Positions 28,527 to 37,278 of a stretch of 64,000 bases of DNA are shown here, piece by piece; the stretch's first letter is position 1; each line of letters opens with the position of its first letter. A program made the translations under genes and the position numbers. Source of the stretch: Verrucomicrobiota bacterium (GTDB lineage: Bacteria > Verrucomicrobiota > Verrucomicrobiia > Opitutales > Opitutaceae). The notes under the pieces were generated by a model. The model was not told the DNA's origin. It saw nothing but the letters and a program-made list of their open reading frames with translations, and ran no database searches. Location of the stretch: assembly GCA_014584295.1 (NCBI GenBank), contig JACTNC010000063.1, positions 124,001 to 188,000 of the forward strand, written 5' to 3'.

Positions 28527-29912
28527 ATGCAACGCACGCTCGTCAACCACGCCCTCAACGCCACCTCCCCGATGGACGAAATCCTGCTTCAGGGCTGGGT
28601 GCGCACGCGGCGAGATGCCAAGGCGTTTTCCTTTCTCGAAATCAACGACGGATCCTGCCTGAAGGGTCTCCAGGTCATCGTCGACGCCTCACTTCCAGGA
28701 TACGATCAGATTGCACGTGCAACAACCGGATCGTCCGTCGAAATTGTTGGCCGCCTCGTTCCTTCCCAAGGACAGGGGCAAAAATGGGAGGTCGTTGCGA
28801 CTTCGTTTGCCGTGGTCGGCGATGCCGACTCCACGTATCCGCTCCAGAAAAAGGGCCACACGCTGGAATTCCTGAGGGAGATCGCTCACCTTCGCCCGCG
28901 CTCGAACCTTTTTGGCGCGGTCTTTCGCGTGCGGAGCCGCCTCGCCTACGCCATCCATCAGTTTTTCCAGGAGCGCGGGTTCGTGTATGTGCATGCACCG
29001 ATCATCACGGCGAGCGACTGCGAAGGCGCAGGCGAGCTTTTCAGGGTTACCACGCTCGACCCTAAAAATCCGCCGACAAGCCCGGACGGCAGCGTCGATT
29101 TTTCGCAGGATTTTTTCGCAAAGAAAACATACCTGACCGTATCCGGCCAACTGGAGGCGGAGGTCTTTGCCTGCGCACTCTCAAACGTCTACACTTTCGG
29201 TCCCACTTTCCGCGCGGAGAACTCACACACCTCCCGACACGCGTCGGAGTTCTGGATGATCGAGCCGGAGATTGCCTTCTGCGCCCTCGAAGGGAACATG
29301 GATCTTGCCGAGGAGTTCGTGAAATACCTGATACGCGACGCACGGACGCATTGCGCGGCAGATCTCGAGTTCTTCGGCAAATTCGTCGACAAGGACCTGC
29401 TGCCACGCCTCGACTTTGTGCTGGAACGCCCGTTCCAGCGCTGCACCTACACGGAGGCCATCGACATTCTCACCCGCAGCGGTCGGAACTGGGAGCACCC
29501 CGTTTCCTGGGGCGCAAACCTCCAGTCTGAGCATGAAAGATTCCTGGCCGAGGAGCACTTCAAATGCCCGGTAACCCTCTACAACTACCCACGCACCCTA
29601 AAGCCCTTCTACATGCGCGTGAATGAGGATGGCAAAACCGTCCGCGCCATGGATCTCCTCGTGCCCGGAATTGGCGAGATCATCGGTGGCAGCCAGCGCG
29701 AGGAACGTCTCGACGTGCTCCTGGAAAACATGCGCCAGCACCAGCTTTCAGAAAAGGAATATGCCTGGTACATCGACCTGCGGCGATACGGCAGCGTGCC
29801 GCATTCGGGGTTTGGGTTGGGATTCGAACGCATGCTCATGTTCGTCACGGGTGTTGCCAATATCCGTGATGTCATCCCCTTCGCCCGAACCCCGGGCACT
29901 GCGGGTTTCTGA
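28527..29912 (+). CDS. asnS: Asparaginyl-tRNA synthetase
   Basis: 461 aa, the usual size. Charges tRNA-Asn with asparagine. N-terminal OB-fold anticodon-binding domain (ILLQGWVRTRRDAKAFSFLE), then the class II catalytic core: motif 1 region HLRPRSNLFGAVFRVRSRLA, motif 2 (VYTFGPTFRAENSHTSRHAS) and motif 3 (GFGLGFERMLMFVTG). The SEFWMIEPEIAF stretch is typical of AsnRS. A GAGGAA lies about 17 bases before the ATG. Confidence 0.97.
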   Translation: MQRTLVNHALNATSPMDEILLQGWVRTRRDAKAFSFLEINDGSCLKGLQVIVDASLPGYDQIARATTGSSVEIVGRLVPSQGQGQKWEVVATSFAVVGDADSTYPLQKKGHTLEFLREIAHLRPRSNLFGAVFRVRSRLAYAIHQFFQERGFVYVHAPIITASDCEGAGELFRVTTLDPKNPPTSPDGSVDFSQDFFAKKTYLTVSGQLEAEVFACALSNVYTFGPTFRAENSHTSRHASEFWMIEPEIAFCALEGNMDLAEEFVKYLIRDARTHCAADLEFFGKFVDKDLLPRLDFVLERPFQRCTYTEAIDILTRSGRNWEHPVSWGANLQSEHERFLAEEHFKCPVTLYNYPRTLKPFYMRVNEDGKTVRAMDLLVPGIGEIIGGSQREERLDVLLENMRQHQLSEKEYAWYIDLRRYGSVPHSGFGLGFERMLMFVTGVANIRDVIPFARTPGTAGF

Positions 29913-30050
29913 GTACGCCCTCGTGCCAATCCGATAACAGGGCCACGGCACGCCCTGAAATCACCGTTCGCAACCAACTGGCGGGAGGGCACGCACCCCT
30001 AACGTTTTAGTAAATTTTGGGAAATACCGGGTCGATAAGGAACAGTCCCC

Positions 30051-31577
30051 ATGTCGGCCACGCCGCGAACTTCTCCAAAAGCAACAATACCAGACAGACT
30101 TCAGGATCTGTTGGTACGGGAGGCTGCGTTCACCTTGAGCCGGAAACGTATCAGCGATGCCTTGCAGGTGGCATTGGAACAGAAAACATCAGCCAAGGCG
30201 GGGCGTCCCCTGCTGGCCTTCATCTTCAGGGACTCGAAAAAGGAGATGGAGCGTCGCGAACTCGTCGAAAACGTGTCCGTCATGGAGGAAGGCATCCGCA
30301 ACATTGATGCGGCCCTGCCAAAACTTCAGGCGTACATCGATCGCAGCATTGAAAATTACCTGAGGGAATTTGACCAGGAATACGCGAACGGTCTCGCGGC
30401 ATCCCGGTTCCTTGACGACTGGAACCGCCTGCTCGCACGCTTTGACGAGACGATTACCGATTTCGTTTCACGCCTCAACGGACTCAAGAGTCTGTTTGAA
30501 GCCTTGCCGCAATCCGAACCTTGTAGCAGCGACCGTGAGGCCAGAAAAAAAATCGACGCTGTGGTTGCGTGCGCCCGGGCGTTTCAGGATGAAGTGGCAT
30601 TCGTCAACAAGATTGCCGACGCACAACGCATCCGGGCCGGTTCGGAAGCGATCACCTTGTACCGGCAGCCCGATCGAAACTGGAAAGGAACCGCGAATTC
30701 GTTGCTCTTCACCATGCCAGGTCCGGCGATTGCAACGGTTATTCTCCTCTTGAACGAGTCGACCGACACAGCAGCAAAGGTGCGCAGCGCAATCCAGGGC
30801 GAATGCCAACTTGCATCCTACGTCACCCAATTTGGCGTCACGAGTTATCACCAACGCGTCTGGACTTCTCTCCGGGAAGCAACTCTCCTGCGCGTCGAGC
30901 CGGACTCAATCGAATCGATCCTCACCGATACCGAAGACAAACTGAAACGGGATCTTTTCGAGCCTTGGACCCCTCCCCGCATCGAACGGCCGGACGAGAA
31001 CAGTCAGGCGACGCCACCCCAGAGATTCTCCGCGGCTCCCTCCCCAACTCCTCAGCCAAACTCATCCAAGAAAGTCCCCAATCCCAAAGGCGTTCCCCCT
31101 GGGGTACAACGCCCGCCAGGTGAACATTCACTCCGACTTCCCACCCGAAATCACGGCGCGACCACCACGCCTGCAACGATTCCGGAAATACCTGCGCATC
31201 CCGCAGCACCGCCGCCTCACGCTGCGCCTCCAAGCCCGGAAACCGTCAGCCTCACCAGTCCCCTTGAATCCAAGGAAGCAGCAGACACCGTGGCCGACCT
31301 GGCAGCGGAGCGCATCAGACTCGAGGAAATTCTTCAGGAGGAACGCAAGGGACTCAAGCAACGCGAAGAATTTCTATCGCAGAGCGAAGAACGCCTTCTC
31401 CAGAAGACCCAGGAACAGATCGAGCGCGAAATGGAACTCGAACAGCGCGAGGAACAGCTTCGTGACCTCGAAAAGCGTCTGCGGGAAAAACTGGGACCTG
31501 GAGCCCTGCCCTTTCCAACGCCTGCACTCGCCAGCGCTTCCGCCACGGACCAACCGGTCGACGAATTCAAGGAATAG
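30051..31577 (+). CDS. Coiled-coil protein, paralogue B flanking asnS
   Basis: 508 aa, paralogue of the gene at 26674-28197: LQDLLVREAAFTLSRKRI, GRPLLAF, ENYLREFDQEYANGLAASRF and ADAQRIRAGSEA in the N-terminal domain. A Pro/Ser-rich spacer and a Glu/Arg coiled coil (LEQREEQLRDLEKRLREK) follow, ending DEFKE. AAGGA eight bases before the ATG supports the start. It follows asnS in the same direction by 138 bases. Soluble, likely oligomeric; function unknown. Confidence 0.87.
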   Translation: MSATPRTSPKATIPDRLQDLLVREAAFTLSRKRISDALQVALEQKTSAKAGRPLLAFIFRDSKKEMERRELVENVSVMEEGIRNIDAALPKLQAYIDRSIENYLREFDQEYANGLAASRFLDDWNRLLARFDETITDFVSRLNGLKSLFEALPQSEPCSSDREARKKIDAVVACARAFQDEVAFVNKIADAQRIRAGSEAITLYRQPDRNWKGTANSLLFTMPGPAIATVILLLNESTDTAAKVRSAIQGECQLASYVTQFGVTSYHQRVWTSLREATLLRVEPDSIESILTDTEDKLKRDLFEPWTPPRIERPDENSQATPPQRFSAAPSPTPQPNSSKKVPNPKGVPPGVQRPPGEHSLRLPTRNHGATTTPATIPEIPAHPAAPPPHAAPPSPETVSLTSPLESKEAADTVADLAAERIRLEEILQEERKGLKQREEFLSQSEERLLQKTQEQIEREMELEQREEQLRDLEKRLREKLGPGALPFPTPALASASATDQPVDEFKE

Positions 31578-31793
31578 CCGGCGCCAGAATCAGGCTAGCG
31601 CGGGGACCTCACGTGCGCACCTGCTGCGTGCGCGGTACAATCTTGCATAAGGCGCGGAACGCAGACTCGTCTGCATTTTCCGCATCATCCCAGCTTCACG
31701 CGTTCAAACGTTTCTTACTTCTGCGCGCATCCGGGCCAAACCCCTTGCGCTCTTGGTAACTCGCTGGCAGACGAATTGTCCCTTCATCCCATC

Positions 31794-33017
31794 ATGAACC
31801 CCTCGTCCTTCCTTCGTCATTCACCCGATTCATCCGGCTTCTTTGGCAAATACGGCGGCAGTTTTATCCCACCGGAACTGGAAAAGCCCCTCGCGGAGGT
31901 TCGCGACGCCTATGCCGTGGTCTCGCGCTCGCATGACTTCATCGAAGAGCTCAGACGCATCCGAAAGCACTTCCAGGGTCGGCCGACGCCGACCTATCAC
32001 GCCGCGCGTTTGTCCAGGAAACTCGGGCGAACCCAGATCTACCTGAAGCGTGAAGACCTCAACCACACCGGCGCACACAAGCTCAACCACTGCATGGGTG
32101 AAGGTCTGCTTGCGCGCTTCATGGGAAAAAAGAAGCTCATCGCCGAAACGGGAGCCGGTCAGCACGGCGTCGCCCTCGCCACGGCGGCCGCTTACTTCGG
32201 ACTGGAATGCGACATCTACATGGGTGAGGTGGACATCCAGAAACAGGCTCCCAATGTCGCCCGCATGAAGATCCTCGGCGCGCGAGTCATTCCCGCCACA
32301 CATGGATTGAAAACGCTCAAGGAAGCCGTGGACGCCGCGCTCGTCGCCTATGTCCAGGATCCCGTGAACCAGATCTATTGTATCGGCTCCGTTGTCGGCC
32401 CTCATCCCTTTCCGATGATGGTGCGTGACTTTCAGCACGTTGTCGGGATCGAGGCGCGGGAGCAGTTCCTCGAAATGACAGGAAACCTGCCGGATATCGT
32501 GACCGCCTGCGTCGGCGGCGGCAGCAATGCCATGGGTCTGTTCGCGGGCTTCATCGACGACGCCGTTGAAATCCATGGCGTCGAGCCGCTCGGCAAGGAC
32601 TCAACTCCGGGCAATCATGCCGCCACGATGACCTATGGGAAGGAAGGTCTGATCCACGGATTCCGCTGCTACCTGTTGCAGAATGAAAAAGGCGAGCCCG
32701 CACCCGTGCACTCGATCGCAAGCGGACTCGACTATCCAGGGGTCGGCCCCGAACACTGCCACCTGAAGGACACGGGACGTGTGAAGTACCACACCGCGTC
32801 CGACAAGGACGCCGTGGAAGCATTCTACGCGCTGAGTCGAAACGAGGGCATCATCCCGGCACTCGAAAGCTCCCACGCCGTAGCCCATGCCATGCGCCTC
32901 GCACGTCAGGATCCCGATGAGCCCCGCACCGTGCTCGTCAATCTCAGCGGCCGCGGCGACAAAGATATGGACTACATGATCGAACACTACGGCACGGGCG
33001 ACCGCTACGTGATTTGA
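31794..33017 (+). CDS. trpB: Tryptophan synthase beta subunit
   Basis: 407 aa PLP enzyme joining indole to serine. The PLP lysine is Lys96 in HTGAHKLNH, the catalytic Glu is in [10 protein letters not shown], the phosphate loop is GGGSNAMG, and the C-terminal SGRGDKD is present. The loop [14 protein letters not shown] differs a little from the common HKINN.LGQ form. Neither trpA nor other trp genes adjoin it, so alpha must be elsewhere. ATG at 31794 preferred to an in-frame TTG at 31776. Confidence 0.95.
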   Translation: MNPSSFLRHSPDSSGFFGKYGGSFIPPELEKPLAEVRDAYAVVSRSHDFIEELRRIRKHFQGRPTPTYHAARLSRKLGRTQIYLKREDLNHTGAHKLNHCMGEGLLARFMGKKKLIAETGAGQHGVALATAAAYFGLECDIYMGEVDIQKQAPNVARMKILGARVIPATHGLKTLKEAVDAALVAYVQDPVNQIYCIGSVVGPHPFPMMVRDFQHVVGIEAREQFLEMTGNLPDIVTACVGGGSNAMGLFAGFIDDAVEIHGVEPLGKDSTPGNHAATMTYGKEGLIHGFRCYLLQNEKGEPAPVHSIASGLDYPGVGPEHCHLKDTGRVKYHTASDKDAVEAFYALSRNEGIIPALESSHAVAHAMRLARQDPDEPRTVLVNLSGRGDKDMDYMIEHYGTGDRYVI

Positions 33018-33250
33018 TGCGTGATCAACAACCGGTTGGCGATACCGACCGCCAGCCCGATATTCAAGAAGGCCGAGACGCCTTGATGGCCGCATCTCAA
33101 AGGATCCCCGGAGAGGTCAGGCCCGGCCAACGATCGTTTGCAATGCATTGAACTGAGGCCTTGCTTCCCAGCGGCACGCCGTCCGTTGCGAGAGCAGACA
33201 TTTTTTTATCGAAGGCGCCCAATCTGCCGTTCAGCCTCAAAGCTGACATC

Positions 33251-33326
33251 GTCCCCATAGCTCAAGTGGATAGAGCGTTCGTTTCCTAAACGAATGATCC
33301 GTGTTCGAGTCACGGTGGGGGCACCA
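33251..33326 (+). tRNA. tRNA-Arg (anticodon CCT)
   Basis: Complete 76-base cloverleaf with encoded CCA. Acceptor GTCCCCA pairs with TGGGGGC (one T-G pair), the D arm is GCTC/GAGC, the anticodon stem TTCGT/ACGAA encloses loop TTCCTAA with anticodon CCT, and the T arm is CCGTG-TTCGAGT-CACGG. It reads AGG arginine codons. It borders an accessory region, a common role for tRNA-Arg genes. Confidence 0.96.
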
Positions 33327-33374
33327 GTAGGGTTAGGGTCTATTTCAAAGATTGGGGAACAGGGCATGGATTTA

Positions 33375-33396
33375 GGGGTTGGGGTTGAGGGTTAGG
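33375..33396 (+). other. G-rich run with four G tracts
   Basis: Tracts GGGG, GGGG, GGG and GG are separated by TT, TTGA and TTA. The first three tracts fit a G-quadruplex; the last is only two G. A related GGGTTAGGG lies at about 33331-33339, just past the tRNA. Confidence 0.4.
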
Positions 33397-33410
33397 AGCA
33401 CTGGGCAAGA

Positions 33411-33430
33411 ACGCGCACTTCGTCGTGCAC
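33411..33430 (+). repeat. Short copy of dispersed GCGC-CTTCGTCGTG repeat
   Basis: CGCGCACTTCGTCGTGCAC shares the CGC.CTTCGTCGTG core with fuller copies at 34527-34550 and 63321-63381 and with the inverted copy at 34662-34684. All copies are intergenic. Confidence 0.55.
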
Positions 33431-33922
33431 AGCCTGGAAATGCTACACCGCCTTTTCCAGCCGCCGCCCTGCTCCGTTCAAACGGAATAAGAGGCGGCGA
33501 AAGCGAGGTACGGATTCATCGCGTTGCAACTCAGTAGTTCGGGTCGTGGGGGCAAGTCCCAGGCTTGTGATAGGCGAAGAAGGCGCTGGCCATATCCAAC
33601 ACCACTTAGCCCAACTTCGCGGATTCGACCCTTTGGCGAAAGAATTTTCTGCGTAAGTGGTTGATAAGATGGGGTGGGGTCGGAGAAAAGGGGTGAAAAG
33701 GTGCTGTAGTGAAGACCCACTGACTTCCCGAAGGCCAAAATCGCTGTAAAATAGGTAGCCAAGATGTTCTTGCGCTGCACGAGGCAAAAGAAAAATGGCA
33801 AATCACGCCTGTCACGATCCGTGCTGACATACCCGGCTCGAACCAACAGCGATTATGGCCCATCTTGAACCTTAGCCAAGGAGTCGCTTGCCACCCTCTA
33901 TTGTCTGGCCAAGATATCTCAC

Positions 33923-34114
33923 ATGAAGGCCAAGTTCACCTATTGGAAGGAATCCGATGGCAAGTACCTAGGCTACTTGCATTCCCATCCGGACCATTGG
34001 ACGCAAGGAGAAGATTTGGAGGATCTTAAAATTCATCTTCGAGATCTTCATGAGATGTTCTCGGCCGAAGAAATTCCTGGAATTCGGAAGGTTGCCGAGC
34101 TTGAGCTTGCATGA
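33923..34114 (+). CDS. hicB: HicB-family antitoxin
   Basis: 63 aa. KFTYWKESDGKYLGYLHSHP is the first beta-hairpin of the HicB fold, which partly resembles RNase H, followed by EDLEDLKIHLRDLHEMF. There is no C-terminal DNA-binding extension, so autoregulation would need the HicA-HicB complex or another factor. The stop codon overlaps the hicA start by four bases (ATGA), so the pair is translated together. The order antitoxin-then-toxin is the less common hicB-hicA order. Confidence 0.85.
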   Translation: MKAKFTYWKESDGKYLGYLHSHPDHWTQGEDLEDLKIHLRDLHEMFSAEEIPGIRKVAELELA

Positions 34115-34296
34115 AACGGCGCGACTTGGTCGCTAAGCTCGAAGAGGCAGGGTGTGCGTTGCTCCGGCATGGCGGCAAGCACGACGTCTATCACAACCCA
34201 AGCACCGGTAGGTCGGAGCCCGTTCCCCGGCATCGCGAGGTGAATGAGCTACTCGCGAAGAAGATATTGAAGTCATTGACGCAGTCCGACTCGTGA
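34111..34296 (+). CDS. hicA: HicA-family mRNA interferase toxin
   Basis: 61 aa, double-stranded RNA-binding-like fold. MKRRDLVAKLEEAGC, the catalytic His in RHGGKHDVYHNP and the PVPRHREVNELLAKKILK tail match the type II HicA toxins, which cleave mRNA. Full length and apparently intact. It sits in the accessory region after tRNA-Arg, consistent with acquisition by transfer. Confidence 0.88.
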   Translation: MKRRDLVAKLEEAGCALLRHGGKHDVYHNPSTGRSEPVPRHREVNELLAKKILKSLTQSDS

Positions 34297-34487
34297 AAAG
34301 GGCCAGAGTCCGTCCCCGCGAAGTAGGCAGCACGTTATCCTGAGGGATCCAAATCGGGGTAGCCTCACCCTGCCCCCGGGATCCGCACCCAAAGCGCCTT
34401 TATCTCCCATAACTAAACCCACCCGATCCGCTGTCTAACGATCGGGGACCACTTCAGTTCCGCCTTGGCGACAGAGGGATTGGCCCA

Positions 34488-34503
34488 CACGAAGACACGA
34501 AGG
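34488..34503 (+). repeat. Left arm of outer inverted repeat
   Basis: CACGAAGACACGAAGG, exact reverse complement of 34887-34902, 383 bases apart. Confidence 0.75.
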
Positions 34504-34526
34504 ACTGAAAAAATCCAGGCCAGCCT

Positions 34527-34550
34527 AGGAGGGGCGCGCTTCGTCGTGAC
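34527..34550 (+). repeat. Dispersed GGAGGGGCGCGCTTCGTCGTG repeat
   Basis: Starts AGGAGGGGCGCGCTTCGTCG and continues TGAC. Near-identical to the two copies at 63321-63345 and 63360-63381 almost 29 kb away, and an imperfect reverse complement of 34662-34684. Confidence 0.75.
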
Positions 34551-34661
34551 CGGGATCGCCCAGCGCGCCTCAACGCCAGCCCTTTCGCCGATTCATCGAC
34601 CCCATGTTCCCTTGTGGCAATGCCCCTGAGTCAGATCCTGGCCACATCCCAAAGCGATCCA

Positions 34662-34684
34662 GGCACGACGGAGCGTGCCCCTCC
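34662..34684 (-). repeat. Inverted copy of the dispersed repeat
   Basis: Read on the minus strand it is GGAGGGGCACGCTCCGTCGT followed by GCC, the same unit as at 34527 and 63321 with a few substitutions. With 34527-34550 it could fold into a long stem or mark the ends of a small element of about 160 bases. Confidence 0.7.
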
Positions 34685-34741
34685 AAATTGCCAGGAAGAT
34701 CAATCTCATCCTCAGCACCTTCACCAATTTCCATTCCAGTT

Positions 34742-34827
34742 CATCCGCAGATTTCGGGAGGGACGCAGATTCCGGAATCGATCCGCAAGGAACCAATCTG
34801 GGTAAATCAGCGCCATCTGCGGATTCC
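34742..34827. repeat. ATCCGCAGATT-type degenerate repeat cluster
   Basis: Contains ATCCGCAGATTTCG, GACGCAGATTCCG and ATCTGCGGATTCC, so the outer units are inverted copies of each other, with AATCTGGGTAAATCAGCG between them. Degenerate non-coding repeat. Confidence 0.55.
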
Positions 34828-34886
34828 GTTCTCCGAGATGACCGAGCGGAAAAGCAGTCAAGCTAGACACCTCCCCCTGTTCTCCT

Positions 34887-34902
34887 CCTTCGTGTCTTCG
34901 TG
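34887..34902 (-). repeat. Right arm of outer inverted repeat
   Basis: CCTTCGTGTCTTCGTG, exact reverse complement of 34488-34503; it is followed by CCTTTGTGCGAG, a further degenerate unit. Confidence 0.75.
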
Positions 34903-35031
34903 CCTTTGTGCGAGCCGCTGTGAACCAAGTCGTCAAACCGCTGTCTTGGGCGAAGATCGTGCTCACAAATCTTGCCTCCTCCGGCGGCGAATGGTTTTCT
35001 GTGGGAACGAATCCCTTTCCAATCGCCGCGA

Positions 35032-36192
35032 ATGAGCGCTGCCGCGCAATCCCGTTCTCTCTTCCTCATCACTCACGAGTTTTACCCCAAGCGGGGTGGA
35101 ATTGCCACGTTTGCAGAGGAGATTGCCAAGGCATCCGTCGGTCTTGGATTCGACGTTGAGGTCTGGGCGCAATCCGCACCGGCGTCCGGGCGCGAAAAGT
35201 CCTGGCCGTTCCGATTGCGCCGACTCCCACTTTCCGGCACCCACGACTTCCGGTGTCAGTTCAAGCTGGCGTCGCAGCTAATAGCCGAACGGCGGCGGCT
35301 GCGCTATGCCACGGTCTACCTGCCGGAGCCCGGACCCATGCTCGCCATGATGATGCTTCTGGGCATCCCGGCATTTCGCCCCAAGCACCTGATCCTAACT
35401 TTTCATGGTTCAGAGATCCTCCGCTTCCACCGAAACCCCGTCACGCGCCGCCTCGCCAACCGGCTGATCGCCCGGGCCTCACGCATCAGCACGCTGTCCC
35501 ATTTCACCTACAATCTGCTCACGGAGCGTTTTCCCGCAGCAAACGGAAAAACGTTCCTGACGCCGGGGGCCCTTCGCTCGGACTTTGCGGTCGTTCAAGA
35601 TCCGCCCGTGAGCCACGCGAGGGAAAAGCTCATCGTTCTTACTGTGGGGCGCCTTCATCCGCGCAAGGGACAGCTCCTGACCTTGCAGGCGCTCCAGGCA
35701 CTCGCCCCGCGTTTCCGCCAACGCATCGAATACTGGATCGTCGGCGATCACAATCGGCACCACTACGAACAGAAGCTGCGCGAGGCCGCATCGCTGAGCG
35801 ACCTCAAAGTCCGCTTCTTCGGCGAACTGCCCGACGACGAGCTCGATCGGATCTACGATCGCGCCGACATCTTTGCCATGACCAGCATCGACTACCGACA
35901 AAGCGTCGAGGGATTCGGCCTCGTCTACCTCGAGGCGGCAGCCCACGGGCTTCCCGTTGTCGCCCACTCCATCGGTGGAGTCTCCGAAGCTGTCGTCGAT
36001 GGCGTCACCGGCCTTTGTGTGCCGCCCAATTATCCCGCACAGCTCACCGCCGCCTTCGAACGCCTTATCGCCGACGATGACCTTCGCCAGCGATTGGGGG
36101 AGGCCGGACGCGCCTGGGCGCGACGCAACACGTGGCACAAGGCCGCGGACCTTCTCTTCAACTCCCCCCACCCGCGGGCCGCGCACTCATGA
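35032..36192 (+). CDS. Glycosyltransferase family 4 protein
   Basis: 386 aa GT-B fold enzyme using a nucleotide-sugar donor. N-terminal LITHEFYPKRGGIATFAEEI is the glycine-rich acceptor-side loop. The C-terminal GT4 domain has VGRLHPRKGQLLTLQAL, FFGELPDDELDRIYDRADIF and the EX7E-type SVEGFGLVYLEAAAHGLPVV. Start ATG 35032 begins the Rossmann strand. The stop overlaps the following thioesterase start (ATGA). Acceptor unknown; cell-envelope glycan or glycolipid is the usual role. Confidence 0.92.
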   Translation: MSAAAQSRSLFLITHEFYPKRGGIATFAEEIAKASVGLGFDVEVWAQSAPASGREKSWPFRLRRLPLSGTHDFRCQFKLASQLIAERRRLRYATVYLPEPGPMLAMMMLLGIPAFRPKHLILTFHGSEILRFHRNPVTRRLANRLIARASRISTLSHFTYNLLTERFPAANGKTFLTPGALRSDFAVVQDPPVSHAREKLIVLTVGRLHPRKGQLLTLQALQALAPRFRQRIEYWIVGDHNRHHYEQKLREAASLSDLKVRFFGELPDDELDRIYDRADIFAMTSIDYRQSVEGFGLVYLEAAAHGLPVVAHSIGGVSEAVVDGVTGLCVPPNYPAQLTAAFERLIADDDLRQRLGEAGRAWARRNTWHKAADLLFNSPHPRAAHS

Positions 36193-36596
36193 TCCAGTCG
36201 CGCACAACAATCATGGTCCGCTACGCGGAAACCGATATGATGGGGGTCGTTTACCACGGCAGTTTCCTGCCCTGGTTCGAAGTCGGCCGCACCAATCTGC
36301 TGAAGGAGCACGGCATCCGATACCGGCTTCTCGAGGCGGAGGGGTTCCGCCTCCCGGTGCTTGAGGTGAACGTCAAGTATTTCCGGCCTGCGCTCTATGA
36401 CGACGAGCTCACGATCGTGACCTCCATGCGCGAGAAACCCCTTCTCCGCATCAAGCTCGAGTACGAGGTCCTCCGTGGTGAGGAGCGCCTGGCCTCGGGG
36501 TCGACCCTCCACGCGTTCATCGACAAATCAGGACGTCCCGTGCGCCCGCCTCCGGCCTTTTCCGAGAGGATGGCAGCCCTGTTTGAAAGGCAGTGA
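36189..36596 (+). CDS. Acyl-CoA thioesterase of the YbgC/FadM hotdog family
   Basis: 135 aa single hotdog domain. VRYAETDMMGVVYHGSFLPW contains the catalytic Asp followed by the YH of the active-site helix, and FEVGRTNLL follows. The end (STLHAFIDKSGRPVRPPPAF) matches family length. Overlaps the glycosyltransferase stop by four bases, so they are probably cotranslated. Confidence 0.92.
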   Translation: MIQSRTTIMVRYAETDMMGVVYHGSFLPWFEVGRTNLLKEHGIRYRLLEAEGFRLPVLEVNVKYFRPALYDDELTIVTSMREKPLLRIKLEYEVLRGEERLASGSTLHAFIDKSGRPVRPPPAFSERMAALFERQ

Positions 36597-36602
36597 CGCG
36601 GC

Positions 36603-37184
36603 TCACGACGACGCGTGAGACTGACGCCGCCGCCTGCGCGCCCAATCACCCGCCTCGCGCCGATAGGCCCGGATCACGTGTGCGACGACATCGTGCAAGG
36701 TGCGCCCATCCGTCAGAATGATTGTCCCGGTCCTTCGATAAACGGGCTCCCTCGCCGCATACAACGTGCGGATCCTCTCCTCCGGGTTCGAGACATTGAG
36801 CAGGGGTCTGTGCCGCAGCCCCTGCGTGCGCTTCAGGATCGTTTCCAGCGACGCGTGCAGGCAGATGACCACTCCCTTCTCGTGCAGGAGTTCCAGCATA
36901 CCGTCAGGCACCACAAGCCCGCCACCACAGGCCACGATATGGCGGGAGACAGGGTGACCGTTTTCCACAAAAGCCCGCTCCATCGCCCGAAACGCCGCCT
37001 CCCCCTCCTGCGCGAAAATCTCCGTAACAGGCTTGTTCGCAAGGCGCTCAATCTCGTGGTCGCTGTCAATGAACGTGTAACCCAGCTTCTGCCCGACGGC
37101 CCGGCCGACCGTGCTCTTGCCGGTTCCCATGAAACCGACCAGGTAGAGATTGGGTTCCAAATATGGCATCGTGTCTGCGGTCAT
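36603..37184 (-). CDS. aroK: Shikimate kinase
   Basis: Phosphorylates shikimate in aromatic amino-acid synthesis. P-loop LVGFMGTGKST, DSD substrate-binding motif (FIDSDHEIE), and GGG motif (VACGGGLVVP), followed by the lid region KRTQGLRHRPLL. About 193 aa; starts at 37199 or 37169 are also possible. Convergent with the thioesterase (6 bases between stops). Basic C-terminal tail RRRRRQSHASS. Confidence 0.95.
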   Translation of the reverse strand: MTADTMPYLEPNLYLVGFMGTGKSTVGRAVGQKLGYTFIDSDHEIERLANKPVTEIFAQEGEAAFRAMERAFVENGHPVSRHIVACGGGLVVPDGMLELLHEKGVVICLHASLETILKRTQGLRHRPLLNVSNPEERIRTLYAAREPVYRRTGTIILTDGRTLHDVVAHVIRAYRREAGDWARRRRRQSHASS

Positions 37185-37278
37185 CCCGTCACCGCGCATG
37201 CTTCATGGCGTTTACCGGTCTGCCAACGTCTAAAAGAATCGTCTTCACCGGTTGCCGTCCTCAGGAGAGACTCTCCCC

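Larger units (their letters stand above)
33327..33922. other. Gene-poor stretch downstream of tRNA-Arg
   Basis: 596 bases with no convincing gene; the open frames present have no protein-like composition. It holds GGGTTAGGG and a G-rich run (33375-33396) and one short copy of a dispersed repeat (33411-33430). Lower GC than flanking genes. It looks like degraded or recently acquired DNA. No integrase fragment was recognised. Confidence 0.6.
34297..35031. other. Gene-free composite of intergenic repeats
   Basis: 735 bases between hicA and the glycosyltransferase without a convincing gene. It contains an outer inverted repeat (34488-34503 with 34887-34902), an inner inverted pair of the dispersed GGGGCGCGCTTCGTCGTG repeat (34527-34550 with 34662-34684), and a stretch of ATCCGCAGATT/ATCTGCGGATT units (34742-34827). 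Such sequences recur between genes in related genomes (general recollection) and suggest a nest of small non-coding elements. Confidence 0.6.

Noticed and set aside
31794-33017. trp operon
   Set aside because: Neighbours are unrelated; only trpB is present.
33443-33863. Overlapping minus-strand open frames after tRNA-Arg
   Set aside because: No start signal, no domain, and unlikely composition; treated as non-coding.
33327-35031. CRISPR array or integrase remnant in the accessory stretch
   Set aside because: Repeats are not evenly spaced and no spacer pattern, cas gene or integrase fragment is visible.
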